From positions 2,825,398 through 2,889,397 of the forward strand of contig NZ_KN708638.1 in NCBI RefSeq assembly GCF_000805335.1: a DNA stretch of 64,000 bases, read 5' to 3'. Positions 43,519-52,797 of this stretch are shown here, in pieces. The notes beneath the pieces are model-generated. The model saw only the letters and a program-made list of their open reading frames with translations, did not search any database and was not told the DNA's origin. The translations under genes and the position numbers were made by a program. The stretch is from Streptomyces sp. CT34 (GTDB lineage Bacteria > Actinomycetota > Actinomycetes > Streptomycetales > Streptomycetaceae). The stretch's first letter is position 1, and every line of letters begins with the position of its first letter.

Positions 43519-44532
43519 ATGACCCGGTTTCACCAACTCGTCGGCGCGGCCGGTCCCACCGCGTTGGACGCGACGTACGCGGCGTACTACACGTCGATCG
43601 CCCAGGTCGACGAGAGCCGGGACGGCACCGTCCGGCACCGGCTCCGTCCGGAGGTCGGCGACGGCACGATCGAGGTGACGTCGTTGCGGAGCGGGTTCCA
43701 CATCGTCCGCTACGACGTCGCGTTCGCCGGAGGACACCAGGTCGGATACACCTTCCCGGACGACCACTTCGAGCTGGAGCACTGTGTCGACGGGCACATG
43801 CAGGTCAGCGAGGCCGACGCCGGCACCGGCGCCCTGCACGCCGGCTCGGTGTCGCTGAGCCCCCGGTGCGCCACCGAGGGTGTCATCGCACACGGCGACG
43901 GCGAGCGGTACCGAGCGGTGTCGATCACCGGGACCTGGACCGGGCTGGAGTCCTACCTCGGAGGTCTGGGTGCGGGCGCCCTCCCCGCCACCGGACCGGA
44001 GAACATCGCGCGCGAGCGCTACCTGGGCCGGTCCGCCGCACTGCACCCCGTGGCCGGTCCCCTCGAGGAGATCTTCCTGCACCGACGCGCGAATCCGGGG
44101 CGCCTGCTGTTCATGGAATCACGGCTGGTGGCGGCGTTGGCCGCACTGATCGACGGGCTCGCGGTCACCGGGCCGTCCGCGGACGCCCGGGACCGTGCCC
44201 TGGATGACCACGAGGTGGCCGCGCTGCGCCGTGTCCCCGAACTGCTCTGGCAGCAACGCCACGCACCGCCGGCACTGGCCGACCTGGCCCGCGCGTCGTC
44301 GATGTCGGTCCGGCGCCTCACCACCGGGTTCCGCGCGCTGTACGGGACATCGGTGATGGAGTACCACCGGCGCCGCTGCCTCGACCGGGCCGCGGCCCTG
44401 CTCGTTGAGACCGACTGGCCGGTGGCCCGGATCGGGCACGAGGTCGGCTACGCCTCGCCCACCAATTTCGGCTACGCCTTCCGGCGCGACCGGGGCACCT
44501 CCCCCGCCCGGTTCAGGCGGGCGCACTCCTGA
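43519..44532 (+). CDS. AraC-family regulator (siderophore-type)
   Basis: 337 residues. A long N-terminal sensing domain precedes the C-terminal double helix-turn-helix (about 240-333: PALADLARASSMSVRRLTTGFRALYGTSVMEYHRRRCLDRAAALL and VARIGHEVGYASPTNFGYAFRRDRGTSPARFRR). With an iron box on its start and a siderophore-binding gene just upstream, it fits regulators that sense a ferric siderophore and activate its uptake or synthesis. It could also control the exporter/P450/AsnB genes that follow. Confidence 0.88.
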   Translation: MTRFHQLVGAAGPTALDATYAAYYTSIAQVDESRDGTVRHRLRPEVGDGTIEVTSLRSGFHIVRYDVAFAGGHQVGYTFPDDHFELEHCVDGHMQVSEADAGTGALHAGSVSLSPRCATEGVIAHGDGERYRAVSITGTWTGLESYLGGLGAGALPATGPENIARERYLGRSAALHPVAGPLEEIFLHRRANPGRLLFMESRLVAALAALIDGLAVTGPSADARDRALDDHEVAALRRVPELLWQQRHAPPALADLARASSMSVRRLTTGFRALYGTSVMEYHRRRCLDRAAALLVETDWPVARIGHEVGYASPTNFGYAFRRDRGTSPARFRRAHS

Positions 44533-44672
44533 CGCCCGCCGGGGAGGCACCGCGCTCCACATCCCCGGGCCCCTCGCTCCACACCGCGGCACGCCGCCGG
44601 CGCCGACGATGTGACGCGTAGCGGTCGCCGGTCGCTGACGGCGACGCCCTCTGCGCGGCCACGTCGGCAGCC

Positions 44673-44706
44673 GCGACACGACAAGTCGACCGCTGCGACA
44701 CGACAA
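44673..44706 (+). repeat. 12-bp direct repeat before the Bcr/CflA exporter
   Basis: GCGACACGACAA occurs at 44673-44684 and 44695-44706, 22 bases apart, or two helical turns. It lies 60 bases before the exporter start and may be a regulator site. Confidence 0.4.
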
Positions 44707-44765
44707 AGGGCGGCCTTCCCGCACGCTCAGGTTTCCCTCACAGCAGGACCCACGGTTGGAGACCG

Positions 44766-46001
44766 ATGACCGTCAGCATCGACACCGCGACCCCCCGGAC
44801 CGGAACGGGCCGTTTGATCACCGTCCTTGGCGCGCTCTCGGCGGTATCACCGTTCGCCATCGACATGTACGCGCCCGGCTTCCCCGAGATCGTCACCTCG
44901 TTCGGAACCTCGAAAACGGCCGTCCAACTCTCCCTGACGGCCTGCCTCGTCGGGCTCGCCGTCGGCCAGGTCGTGCTCGGCCCGGCCAGCGACGCGATGG
45001 GGCGGCGACGCCTGCTCCTGGCCGGCTGCGGCATGTTCACCGTGTTGTCCCTGGTCTGCGCGCTCGCCCCGTCCATCGCCGTGTTCGACGTGGCCCGGCT
45101 GCTGCAGGGAATCGCCGGCAGCGCGGGGATCGTCATCGGGCGGGCGGTCGTCAGCGACCGGTTCACCGGCACCCGCGCAGCCCGCCAGCTCACGACGCTG
45201 AGCGTGATCGGGTCGACCGCGCCGATTCTGGCGCCGGTGGCCGGCGGCCTCCTTCTCGACGTCGGCTCATGGCGCCTGGTGTTCGTGGCGCTGGCCGTGA
45301 CCGGGCTGCTGTTGATGACCGCGGTCTGGGCGTGGGTTCCCGAATCGCTGCCCGTCGAGCGGCGCCGGACGGGCGGTCTGCGGTCCGTACTCGCCGCGAT
45401 GGGCGGACTGCTCCGGCGGCGCGAAATGGTCGGCTACCTCCTCGTCATGGGGTGTGGACTGGCCGCCCTGTTCGCGTACATCACCGGCTCGCCCTTCGTC
45501 TTCGAAGGCGCCTACGGCCTGTCACCCACTGCGTACAGCCTCGTCTTCGCCACGAACGCCGTCGGCACCGTGGTGGCCGGCGCGATATTCGGACGGCTGG
45601 CCGAGCTCGTACGTCTCAACTCCCTGCTCGCCACCGGCGTGGCCGTCACCGTCGTCTCCCTGGTCGCGCTGGTGACCCTGCTCGCCGTCGGCATCAGTAC
45701 GTTCCCCACCACATGGGCCTGTCTGTTCGGCTTCACATTCGGGTTCGGGCTCCTGCTGCCCGCGTCGACCACCATCATCCTCGCGGTCGGCAGCGATGCC
45801 CCCGGTGCCGCCTCCGGCATGCTCGGGGGCGCCCAGTTCGTGCTCGGCGCCGCGGCCGCACCTCTGCCCGGCGTTCTGGGCAACACCACCGCCATGTCGA
45901 CGGCGGTCGTGGTACTGGGCTCCGTTCTCCTCTCCGCGGTGGCTCTGCTCACCCTCGCCCGGCCGTGGCAGGGCCATGGTGAGCCGGCCGGCCGATCCTG
46001 A
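44766..46001 (+). CDS. MFS exporter, Bcr/CflA type
   Basis: 411 residues, 12 hydrophobic segments. SPFAIDMYAPGFPEI and GQVVLGPASDAMGRRRLLLAG are hallmarks of the Bcr/CflA drug-resistance family. It is the second drug-type exporter of the locus. The P450 gene follows after 48 bases. Confidence 0.9.
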   Translation: MTVSIDTATPRTGTGRLITVLGALSAVSPFAIDMYAPGFPEIVTSFGTSKTAVQLSLTACLVGLAVGQVVLGPASDAMGRRRLLLAGCGMFTVLSLVCALAPSIAVFDVARLLQGIAGSAGIVIGRAVVSDRFTGTRAARQLTTLSVIGSTAPILAPVAGGLLLDVGSWRLVFVALAVTGLLLMTAVWAWVPESLPVERRRTGGLRSVLAAMGGLLRRREMVGYLLVMGCGLAALFAYITGSPFVFEGAYGLSPTAYSLVFATNAVGTVVAGAIFGRLAELVRLNSLLATGVAVTVVSLVALVTLLAVGISTFPTTWACLFGFTFGFGLLLPASTTIILAVGSDAPGAASGMLGGAQFVLGAAAAPLPGVLGNTTAMSTAVVVLGSVLLSAVALLTLARPWQGHGEPAGRS

Positions 46002-46049
46002 GTCCGCCGCGTTGTGTCCTCGACGTACGTACCTGAGAAAGGGAAGCCT

Positions 46050-47270
46050 GTGACCACTGCGGAACCTGCCTCGACAGCGCCCGTTCAAGAACTGGAAATA
46101 TCCCGCAGTTGCCCGCACTCCCCAAATGCGCAGCACATCGAGTTCCAGCAGCAGGGCCGCCCCGTCAAGGTCACCTTGGCGGCCCTGACGCCTGGTGCAC
46201 CGGTCTGGGCGGTGAGCAGCCACGACGATATCCGCACCATGCTCACCGACAGCCGGTTCAGCGCCGACCGGGAGAAGCAGGGTTTTCCGTTCCAGGTCGA
46301 CGGACAACCGGGAAATTTCCGCCGCACGATGATCTCCATGGACGGGACGGAACACCGGGACGTCCGCCGTTCAGTGACCGGCGAATTCACCCTGAAACGC
46401 ATGAAAGCATTGCAGCCACGCATTCAGCAGATTGTGGACGACCGCATTGACGTGATGCTGGCCGGCCCGAAGCCGGTGGATCTGGTCGACGCGCTTTCAC
46501 TGCCCGTTCCCTCTCTGGTGATCTGCGAGCAACTCGGCGTGCCCTACGAAGGCCATGAGTTCTTCCAGGCCCGCTCCAACAAGCTGCTGCTGCGCGACGC
46601 TTCGGCCGAGGAGCGCCTGCGTGCACTCGATGAACTCCTTGAATTCCTCAGCGATCTCATCACCAAGAAAGAGGCCGAGCCGACCGACGATCTGCTCGGA
46701 CGCCAGATCGTGAAATTGCGCGAAGCGGGCACATACCGGCACAGAGATCTGGTACGCATGGCGTTCCTTCTCCTCGTAGCCGGGCACGAGACCACCGCGA
46801 ACATGATCTCACTCGGCGCCATGATCTTGATCGACCGCCCGGCCGACGCGGAAGTCCTGCGCGCGAATCCGGGGAAGATCCCGGCCGCCGTGGAAGAGCT
46901 CCTGCGCTACTTCACCATCGCCGAGTTCATTCCCACCCGCGTGGCGACCGAGGACGTCGAGCTCGGCGGCACCCTGATCAAGGCAGGAGATGTCCTTGTC
47001 GCACTCTGCAACGTAGCCAACCGCGATCCCGCGGTTTTTCCCGGCGGTAACGACCTGGACATACAGCGCGGGGCGCGTCATCAACTGGCGTTCGGTTACG
47101 GAGCACACCAATGCCTCGGGCAGAACCTTGCCCGGATGGAGCTGGAAATCGTCTACTCGACCCTGCTCCGGCGCATCCCCACACTGCGCTCCGCAATACC
47201 GACCGAGGATTTGCCGTTCAAGAGCGATGCGGACATCTACGGCATCCACGAATTCCCGGTCACCTGGTAA
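46050..47270 (+). CDS. cytochrome P450
   Basis: 406 residues from a GTG at 46050, chosen for the AGGGAAG just upstream; the frame is open 12 codons further. The I-helix oxygen motif is AGHETT (244-249), the ExxR pair is in EELLRYF and PTRV, and the haem ligand is Cys355 in FGYGAHQCLG. It is a soluble three-component bacterial P450 (CYP105/107-like look). No ferredoxin gene is adjacent. It may hydroxylate the ring acid or the polyketide; 3-hydroxylation of picolinate would create an iron-binding group. Confidence 0.92.
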   Translation: MTTAEPASTAPVQELEISRSCPHSPNAQHIEFQQQGRPVKVTLAALTPGAPVWAVSSHDDIRTMLTDSRFSADREKQGFPFQVDGQPGNFRRTMISMDGTEHRDVRRSVTGEFTLKRMKALQPRIQQIVDDRIDVMLAGPKPVDLVDALSLPVPSLVICEQLGVPYEGHEFFQARSNKLLLRDASAEERLRALDELLEFLSDLITKKEAEPTDDLLGRQIVKLREAGTYRHRDLVRMAFLLLVAGHETTANMISLGAMILIDRPADAEVLRANPGKIPAAVEELLRYFTIAEFIPTRVATEDVELGGTLIKAGDVLVALCNVANRDPAVFPGGNDLDIQRGARHQLAFGYGAHQCLGQNLARMELEIVYSTLLRRIPTLRSAIPTEDLPFKSDADIYGIHEFPVTW

Positions 47271-47382
47271 TCTCCCGCGACCTTCGAACCATACATTTCC
47301 GACCGGACAAGGCTTCGCCGCTGTTCTCCGGCGATTCAACACCGGCTGGCCTGACCTGAACCGAGGAGAGAGCGAAGATTTC

Positions 47383-49209
47383 ATGTGCGGCATAACGGGC
47401 TGGGTAGACTTCGAACGCGATATGAGCAGCGCGCAGGGTGTACTGCGGGACATGGCCGACACGATGGCCTGCCGGGGACCGGACGCGCAGGGGTACTGGA
47501 CAGGCACCCATATCGGCCTGGGCCACCGGCGCCTTGCGGTGATCGATCTGGAAGGCGGGGTCCAGCCGATGACCGTCGAGCACGACGGCCGCACACTGGC
47601 GGCTCTCACCTACAGCGGCGAGGTGTACAACTACCGTGAGTTACGTGCGGAGTTGCGCACGCTCGGGCACCGTTTCCGCACCGAAAGCGATACCGAGGTC
47701 GTCCTGCACGCCTATCTGCAATGGGGTGCGGCCATGGCGGACAAGCTGAACGGGATGTTCGCGTTCGGGATCTGGGACGCCCGCACCGACGAGCTGGTGC
47801 TCGTGCGCGACCGGCTCGGCATCAAACCGCTGTACTACTACCCCACAGAGCGCGGGCTGCTGTTCGGCTCGGAGGCAAAATCGATACTCGCGCATCCTGA
47901 GGTGCGCCCGGTCGTGGACCAGGACGGGCTGCGCGAACTGCTGGCGGGCGTCAAAACCCCGGAGCACGCGATCTTCCATGGCATGTATGAACTCCGCCCC
48001 GGCCACCTGCTCCGCTTCGGCCGCACGGGATTGCGTATCCAGCGCTATTGGGCGCTCGAGGCGCGCGAACACACCGATGATGTGGACACCACCGTGCGGA
48101 CGGTGCGCACGCTGCTCGAAGACATCATCGAGCACCAGCTCATCGCCGATGTCCCGCTCTGCACCCTGCTTTCCGGTGGGCTGGATTCCAGCGCCGTGAC
48201 CGCCCTTGCCTCCCGTTCGCTCGCCGAACGCGGGGCCGGGCCGGTTCGTTCGTTCTCCGTCGACTTCGCCGGGAACGAGCGGGATTTCAGCGCGAACGTG
48301 GTACACAATTCCCCGGACGCCCCATTCGCCGCCGAGATGGCCGGCCATGTGGCCGCTGACCACACCAATCTGGTGCTCGGCCTGGAAGAGCTCACCGACC
48401 CGCGTATCCGGGCCATGGTGCCGAAGGCGTACGATTCACCCGCTGCGACGCTCGGTGACGGATACGCCTCGCTGTACCTGCTGTTCCGGGCGATTCGCGA
48501 ACGGTCAACGGTCGCCCTGTCCGGAGAGGCGGCCGACGAACTGTTCGGGGGCTATGTGTGGTTCCACGATCCCGAGCTGCGCGATGCGAACACTTTCCCC
48601 TGGGTGGCCGCCGGATACGACCTGATGCCCATGCTCTCCGGGCTGTTGGATCCGGGACTGATCGCCGAGCTGGACATCGAAGGCTACCGTGCCCAGCGGT
48701 ATTCGGAAGCGCTGGCCGAGGTGCCGGTACTGCCAGGTGAAGATGCGATGGAGCGGCGAATTCGGGAGGTGAGCTATCTCAGCATCACCCGCTTCGTTCC
48801 TTTCCTGCTCGACCGGAAGGATCGGATGAGCATGGCGGTCGGCCTCGAGGTGCGCGTGCCGTTCTGCGACCACCGGCTCGTCGAATACACCTTCAACGCG
48901 CCATGGTCGATGAAGACCTTCGACGGAAGAGAAAAGAGTCTGTTGCGGGCGGCGACCCGCGATCTGCTCCCGAGCAGCATCGTGGAACGCAAGAAGAGCG
49001 CATACCCGATAAGCCACGATCCACGCTACGATGCCGCGCTGCGCGCCGAATTCGATCGACTGACCGCCGACCCCAGCGCACCGGTGCATTCTCTCATCGA
49101 TCACGGCGGTGTCCGTCAGCAGAATACGGACGGCTGGCCGTCCCGCACCGGGCTGGAATTCATGCTGCAGCTCAACAGCTGGCTGGAAACCCACGAACTG
49201 AAACCCTGA
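47383..49209 (+). CDS. asnB: glutamine-dependent asparagine synthetase-like amidotransferase
   Basis: 608 residues. The glutaminase domain starts with catalytic Cys2 (MCGITGWV) and has RGPDAQGYW and YNYRELR. The synthetase domain has the ATP-binding SGGLDSSAV and SGEAADELFGGY, and EVRVPFCDHRLVEY. It makes carboxamides from carboxylates. In clusters, AsnB-like enzymes amidate products or intermediates (for instance in piericidin biosynthesis), so a tailoring role is plausible. ATG 47383 gives the required Cys2. The gene ends next to a recombinase relic, which may mark the cluster's right border. Confidence 0.92.
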   Translation: MCGITGWVDFERDMSSAQGVLRDMADTMACRGPDAQGYWTGTHIGLGHRRLAVIDLEGGVQPMTVEHDGRTLAALTYSGEVYNYRELRAELRTLGHRFRTESDTEVVLHAYLQWGAAMADKLNGMFAFGIWDARTDELVLVRDRLGIKPLYYYPTERGLLFGSEAKSILAHPEVRPVVDQDGLRELLAGVKTPEHAIFHGMYELRPGHLLRFGRTGLRIQRYWALEAREHTDDVDTTVRTVRTLLEDIIEHQLIADVPLCTLLSGGLDSSAVTALASRSLAERGAGPVRSFSVDFAGNERDFSANVVHNSPDAPFAAEMAGHVAADHTNLVLGLEELTDPRIRAMVPKAYDSPAATLGDGYASLYLLFRAIRERSTVALSGEAADELFGGYVWFHDPELRDANTFPWVAAGYDLMPMLSGLLDPGLIAELDIEGYRAQRYSEALAEVPVLPGEDAMERRIREVSYLSITRFVPFLLDRKDRMSMAVGLEVRVPFCDHRLVEYTFNAPWSMKTFDGREKSLLRAATRDLLPSSIVERKKSAYPISHDPRYDAALRAEFDRLTADPSAPVHSLIDHGGVRQQNTDGWPSRTGLEFMLQLNSWLETHELKP

Positions 49210-49214
49210 CACCG

Positions 49215-50105
49215 TCGGGAGCGTGGCGAACCGGAAACCGAGCTGCGGGATCACATCGAGGAGACCGAGGTCGCCCGGCCCTTCCGGCGCCACTTCCGCG
49301 CGGAAGGTCTCCAGTCGGGCAAGGATCTCCCGGCGCTCGTGCTCCAGTGCGTCGAAGCGTTTCCGGATGCCTCTGCGGAATTCGGCGGCGGTTTCGGGGT
49401 CGCCATCACCCTCGTCCGGGCTCGCAAGCTGGTCGAGGAGGAGTTCCTTGCGGCGGGCGAGGCTGTCCGCCTCGTTCTGGAGGCGCTGGATGTCGTTTGA
49501 CCGGTCGGGGCCGGTGGATGTCGCTGTCGTGGTCATGGCCGCTTCGAGGAGTGGGCGGCGCTGGGGGCCGAAGACGCGGTCTTCGAAGAAGGTGTGGATG
49601 GCTTCGAGCATGACGCGCTCGCCGATCCACACGACCCCGGGGTGGGCGGCGTACGGGTCGGCGTCCTGGTGCTGGTCCTTCTTGGGCTGGCAGGCGTAGT
49701 AGGAGTGCCCCTTGCTGGCCTCGCTGGCCTTGCCGTATATCCGGTGGTCGCAAAGCGTGCAGAAGAGGTAGGAGCGAAGGACATAGGAGCGGTCCGCGGA
49801 GGGTGCGGCGGCGCGGGCCGCCCGTTCCTTTTTGACGCCGGGGTGGGCGGAGACTGCGAGCCAGGCGGAGGCGAAGAGTTGACGGGAGACGAGTGGTTCG
49901 TGGGTGGGGGTTGGGTGACCAGATCCATTAGCTGACGGGGTTGGCGCGGTTGCCGCGTTTCTTGCGGGCTTTGCGGTTCCAGACCTGGTAGCCGGTGTAC
50001 TTGGGGCTTTCCAGGATGGAGCGGACCGCAGAGGCGGCCCAGCGGTGCTTGGTGGTGTCGGCTCGATTGGGCCGGGGCGGCGGGTACTTGTGCAGGAAGG
50101 ACGGC
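49215..50105 (-). pseudogene. large serine recombinase, C-terminal remnant
   Basis: Reading leftwards: KYPPPRPNRADTTKHRWAASAVRSILESPKYTGYQVWNRKARKK (recombinase domain), a TAA inside the normal PxxWVWS segment near 49930, a frameshift to PTHEPLVSRQLFASAWLAV, then the zinc ribbon YLFCTLCDHRIYGKA with YYACQPKK, and a coiled-coil tail (LARRKELLLDQL, RKRFDALEHERREILARLETF). The N-terminal catalytic serine domain is missing and the end merges into the asnB border. It is a dead phage- or ICE-type integrase. Confidence 0.8.
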
Positions 50106-50277
50106 CTGATCGGTGGCGCTGCCGGAGACTGCGTCGCCGATCTGGAGACCGGCTGCGCCCCCGGCGCATTGGCTGGGCCGCTGGGGGCGGCGCCTATGGA
50201 GCGGCTGACGGTGCAATCGATTGCTAAGTACGATCACTGCGCGGAGCCACCGGGCGTACTGAGGAAAGGGGTCGTCA

Positions 50278-50448
50278 ATGCCTGCGCAGGTAAATCGACG
50301 TGGTGACGCGTGGACCGCCGCCGTCGTGATAGGAGCCACTGCCACGATTACAGCGACCGGGACGGTGGGCGGCTGGGCCGGCTGGGGATTGGGCCTGGGC
50401 ACAGCAGTCGCCGCTGGTGCCGTAGCCAGGTGGTGGCAGCGCCGCTGA
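50278..50448 (+). CDS. 56-residue hydrophobic peptide
   Basis: A short gene with a good ribosome binding site (GGAAAGGGG, ATG at 50278). After a charged start (MPAQVNRRGDAW) comes a long Ala/Gly/Thr/Val membrane segment (about 13-48) and a basic end (ARWWQRR). Small single-pass proteins of this kind are common in Streptomyces. It lies intact between two pseudogenes. It could be a relic of a membrane protein, but start, helix and stop fit a real product. Function unknown. Confidence 0.5.
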   Translation: MPAQVNRRGDAWTAAVVIGATATITATGTVGGWAGWGLGLGTAVAAGAVARWWQRR

Positions 50449-50544
50449 CTCCCGCGAGCCACGGGGTCCGCATACCTGCGTGGAGCGGCGGACCCCGTTT
50501 TGCCGCTCTCCAAAGGCAGGACCTGCCACAGGCCGAAGCCCGGC

Positions 50545-51330
50545 AACGTGGACCTCGGTATCGCCGAGCAGAACATGGTCAGTGTCGCCGCCGGAATGAC
50601 GGTGGCCGTTTGTCCGGTGTTCGCCAACGGCATGAGCCCGTTCGCCATCGCCCGCGCCTTCGAGCAGATCGAGATCGATGTGGCCGGCGCGAACCTGCCG
50701 GTCGAGATCGTGGGAACGCACGCGGGCCTCGCATCGGGACATCACGGCTCCACCCGTCATTCGCGGGAAGGCATCGGCGTAAGCCGGATGCTGCCGAACA
50801 CGACCGGGTGGTGCCGGGCGACGCCTGGGAGGCCGCCCGGGAGGCCGCCCAGGCCCCGGTGTCCGTGGCACACGAACCCGGTCCCGCGTACCTGCGCCTG
50901 GGCCGGTTGGCCACACCGACGCTGTGCGACGAGCGCGGCGAGTTCGTCCTGGACGGGGCACGCGTCCTGCGGGAGCCGGGCCGGGTGCTGTTCATCGCCA
51001 CCGGTCCGTAGCCGAACCTGGTCGCGGCGGAGGCGGCGCGGGAACTCGCCGCGGGGGGGGGAGCGCCGGGCACCTGAACATGGACACGGTCAAGCCGCTC
51101 GACCGGGCGGCCGTCCTCGGCGGGAAGGACCGCGACCGCAGTGACGACGATGTAGCGCGGGTCCGGGCGCGAGCGGAGGCGCCTGGTAGGCCGGCGCGTA
51201 GCCCCGCTGCTTCCCTTCCCGAGGTAGACCCGGAACCGCTGTTCGGGGTCGGCCGGTCGCGCGCCTGCATGACGTGACACCTGGGCGTGGTGTCCGAGCA
51301 CGCGGGTCAGCGGTACGGGCCGGTCCGGGT
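50545..51330 (+). pseudogene. transketolase C-terminal half, broken
   Basis: Three frames together spell the pyrimidine-binding and C-terminal domains of a transketolase-like subunit: NVDLGIAEQNMVSVAAGM and NGMSPFAIARAFEQIEIDVA, then after a frameshift near 50800 AREAAQAPVSVAHEPGPAYLRLGR, a stop at 51009, and after another shift NMDTVKPLDRAAVLG. A tail resembling SEHAGQRYGPVRVCG extends to about 51330, less surely. The thiamine-binding N-terminal half is absent. Split transketolases occur in biosynthetic clusters, so this may be a lost cluster gene. Confidence 0.75.
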
Positions 51331-51503
51331 GTGCGGCCCGCAGGACGGCGCGCACCCGCAGCTGCATCGTGGGAGATCCGCGACGACGTCCACGAAGCCT
51401 TCCTCACCCTCGGATGCGACCGATCTGCCGGCGACGCCTGCGCTCACTCTGCCGGCTGGTCCAGTGGATACGAGGAGGGAGGTGGGGGCCTGTGCCGGCG
51501 TGG

Positions 51504-51780
51504 CTACTTGAGGTCGGAGAGGAGCGCGTCGAGTGCTGTGACCAGCGCCTCGGAATTGGCCGCGTCGAACCAGGTGGTGCGGATGCGCTCGTTGATTCCG
51601 TTCGGTGTCTCGTGGTCCCCCGCGAGCCGATGCAGGGAGCGTGTTTCGTCGCCCAACGCGCGCTCGACGCCCTGGAAGAGGCTGCGCACGTAGCGGTCCG
51701 CATCCTCGGAGGGAACGCCCTGCCGGGAGGCCCAGTCGGTGAGCGTGGCCAGGTACCAATAGTGTGCGCACAGAGGGCAC
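51504..51780 (-). pseudogene. pyrroline-5-carboxylate reductase-like C-terminal fragment
   Basis: The minus strand reads YWYLATLTDWASRQGVPSEDADRYVRSLFQGVERALGD and then HETPNGINERIRTTWFDAANSEALVTALDALL-stop. This resembles the helical dimerisation domain of ProC-like reductases, where H-x-TPxGxNE is conserved. No start codon or Rossmann domain is present upstream, so it is a fragment. The family call rests on a short segment. Confidence 0.5.
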
Positions 51781-51784
51781 TTGC

Positions 51785-52195
51785 CGCCGCCGCAGGGCGA
51801 GCCGGCGACCCTCAGCCCTCCGAGCGGATGACGGCAACATGCTGCAGCTTGGTCACGTGGGCTGTCCGCTGCCCCGTTTCCCGCGTTCGGGAAGGATCTG
51901 CGCCGGTGCGTTCTTCTGCGCCCTCGGTCTCGTCAGCCGACCTGCCTGATGTGCATCCCCGGCAGCTGTCAGCCCGACTGCTGCGTCTGCAGCAACCCAC
52001 CGCCAGCATCGCCGACTTACGTAGGATCGGGTGGAATCGCATAGGGCGAAACTCTGGTTTGCCAACTGTGCGATATGTCCGGACCGCATGGGATTCACCC
52101 CGCCTGCTGTCACCTCAGCGCAGATTCTTCCCGGATGACTTCTTTCCGGATGACGCTATCCAAACTCGCTGGATGCCTCGCCAGAAAGGCAGCTG
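51785..52195. other. intergenic stretch, no gene seen
   Basis: About 410 bases between the reductase fragment and the SUKH gene's end. Only short overlapping frames without family features occur. A repeated CTTTCCGGATGAC-like motif is visible near 52128-52152 (TTCCCGGATGACTTCTTTCCGGATGAC). Confidence 0.4.
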
Positions 52196-52729
52196 TTATA
52201 CGGGCTGGAGCTGCCGGAACTCATGCACGGCGAGGGGGAATCGTGACGAGAGGATGGTGGAGCGCAGGTCACCTGTCAGAGCTGACGCCAGGAACTCTGT
52301 GCTGGTGATGGGGAAGTGCTCCCAGCGGTCGCCACGGGCTTCGTTCACCATGACAGTCCATTGGTCCGGTTCCTGGTCCGGGCGGACGAGCCAGTAGAGG
52401 CACTCCCCGTTGTCAGTGGTTGCCCAGGGGATGACACGGGCCCCTTCCTCCTCCAGTTCGGCGGGCTTCTTCTCGAATTCCCAGAGGCCGTCCAAGTCCT
52501 CGGTCTGCTGTTCTTCCCACTGGATGAGGTCGTAGTTGTCGTTGGGGCAACCAGGCTCCAGCACATAGAGATAGTCGTCCCAGTTGCTCCCTCCGTAGAG
52601 GTGGATGAGCTCCTTGTAGTCCGACGGCAGCTCGACACCGAGCGCCTGTTCCACCGGCCCCCAGTCCTTCTCCCTGGACTCCGGAGGGGGCGGGAGCAGC
52701 CGAGTGAGACGATCGACGGATGAGTTCAC
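52196..52729 (-). CDS. SMI1/KNR4 (SUKH) family immunity protein
   Basis: 177 residues, acidic. The SUKH pattern is clear: WGPVEQALGVELPSDYKELIHLYGGSNWDDYLYVLEPG, then IPWATTDNGECLYWLV. SUKH proteins are the most common immunity partners of polymorphic nuclease toxins. It lies 68 bases downstream of the Rhs toxin gene on the same strand, so it should neutralise that nuclease domain. Confidence 0.9.
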   Translation of the reverse strand: MNSSVDRLTRLLPPPPESREKDWGPVEQALGVELPSDYKELIHLYGGSNWDDYLYVLEPGCPNDNYDLIQWEEQQTEDLDGLWEFEKKPAELEEEGARVIPWATTDNGECLYWLVRPDQEPDQWTVMVNEARGDRWEHFPITSTEFLASALTGDLRSTILSSRFPLAVHEFRQLQPV

Positions 52730-52797
52730 CGAATTTCCTTACTCTGTGCGGAGGTTGATCGGTTCAGGATTGATCGAGGCGTTACGAGCGCACCACC

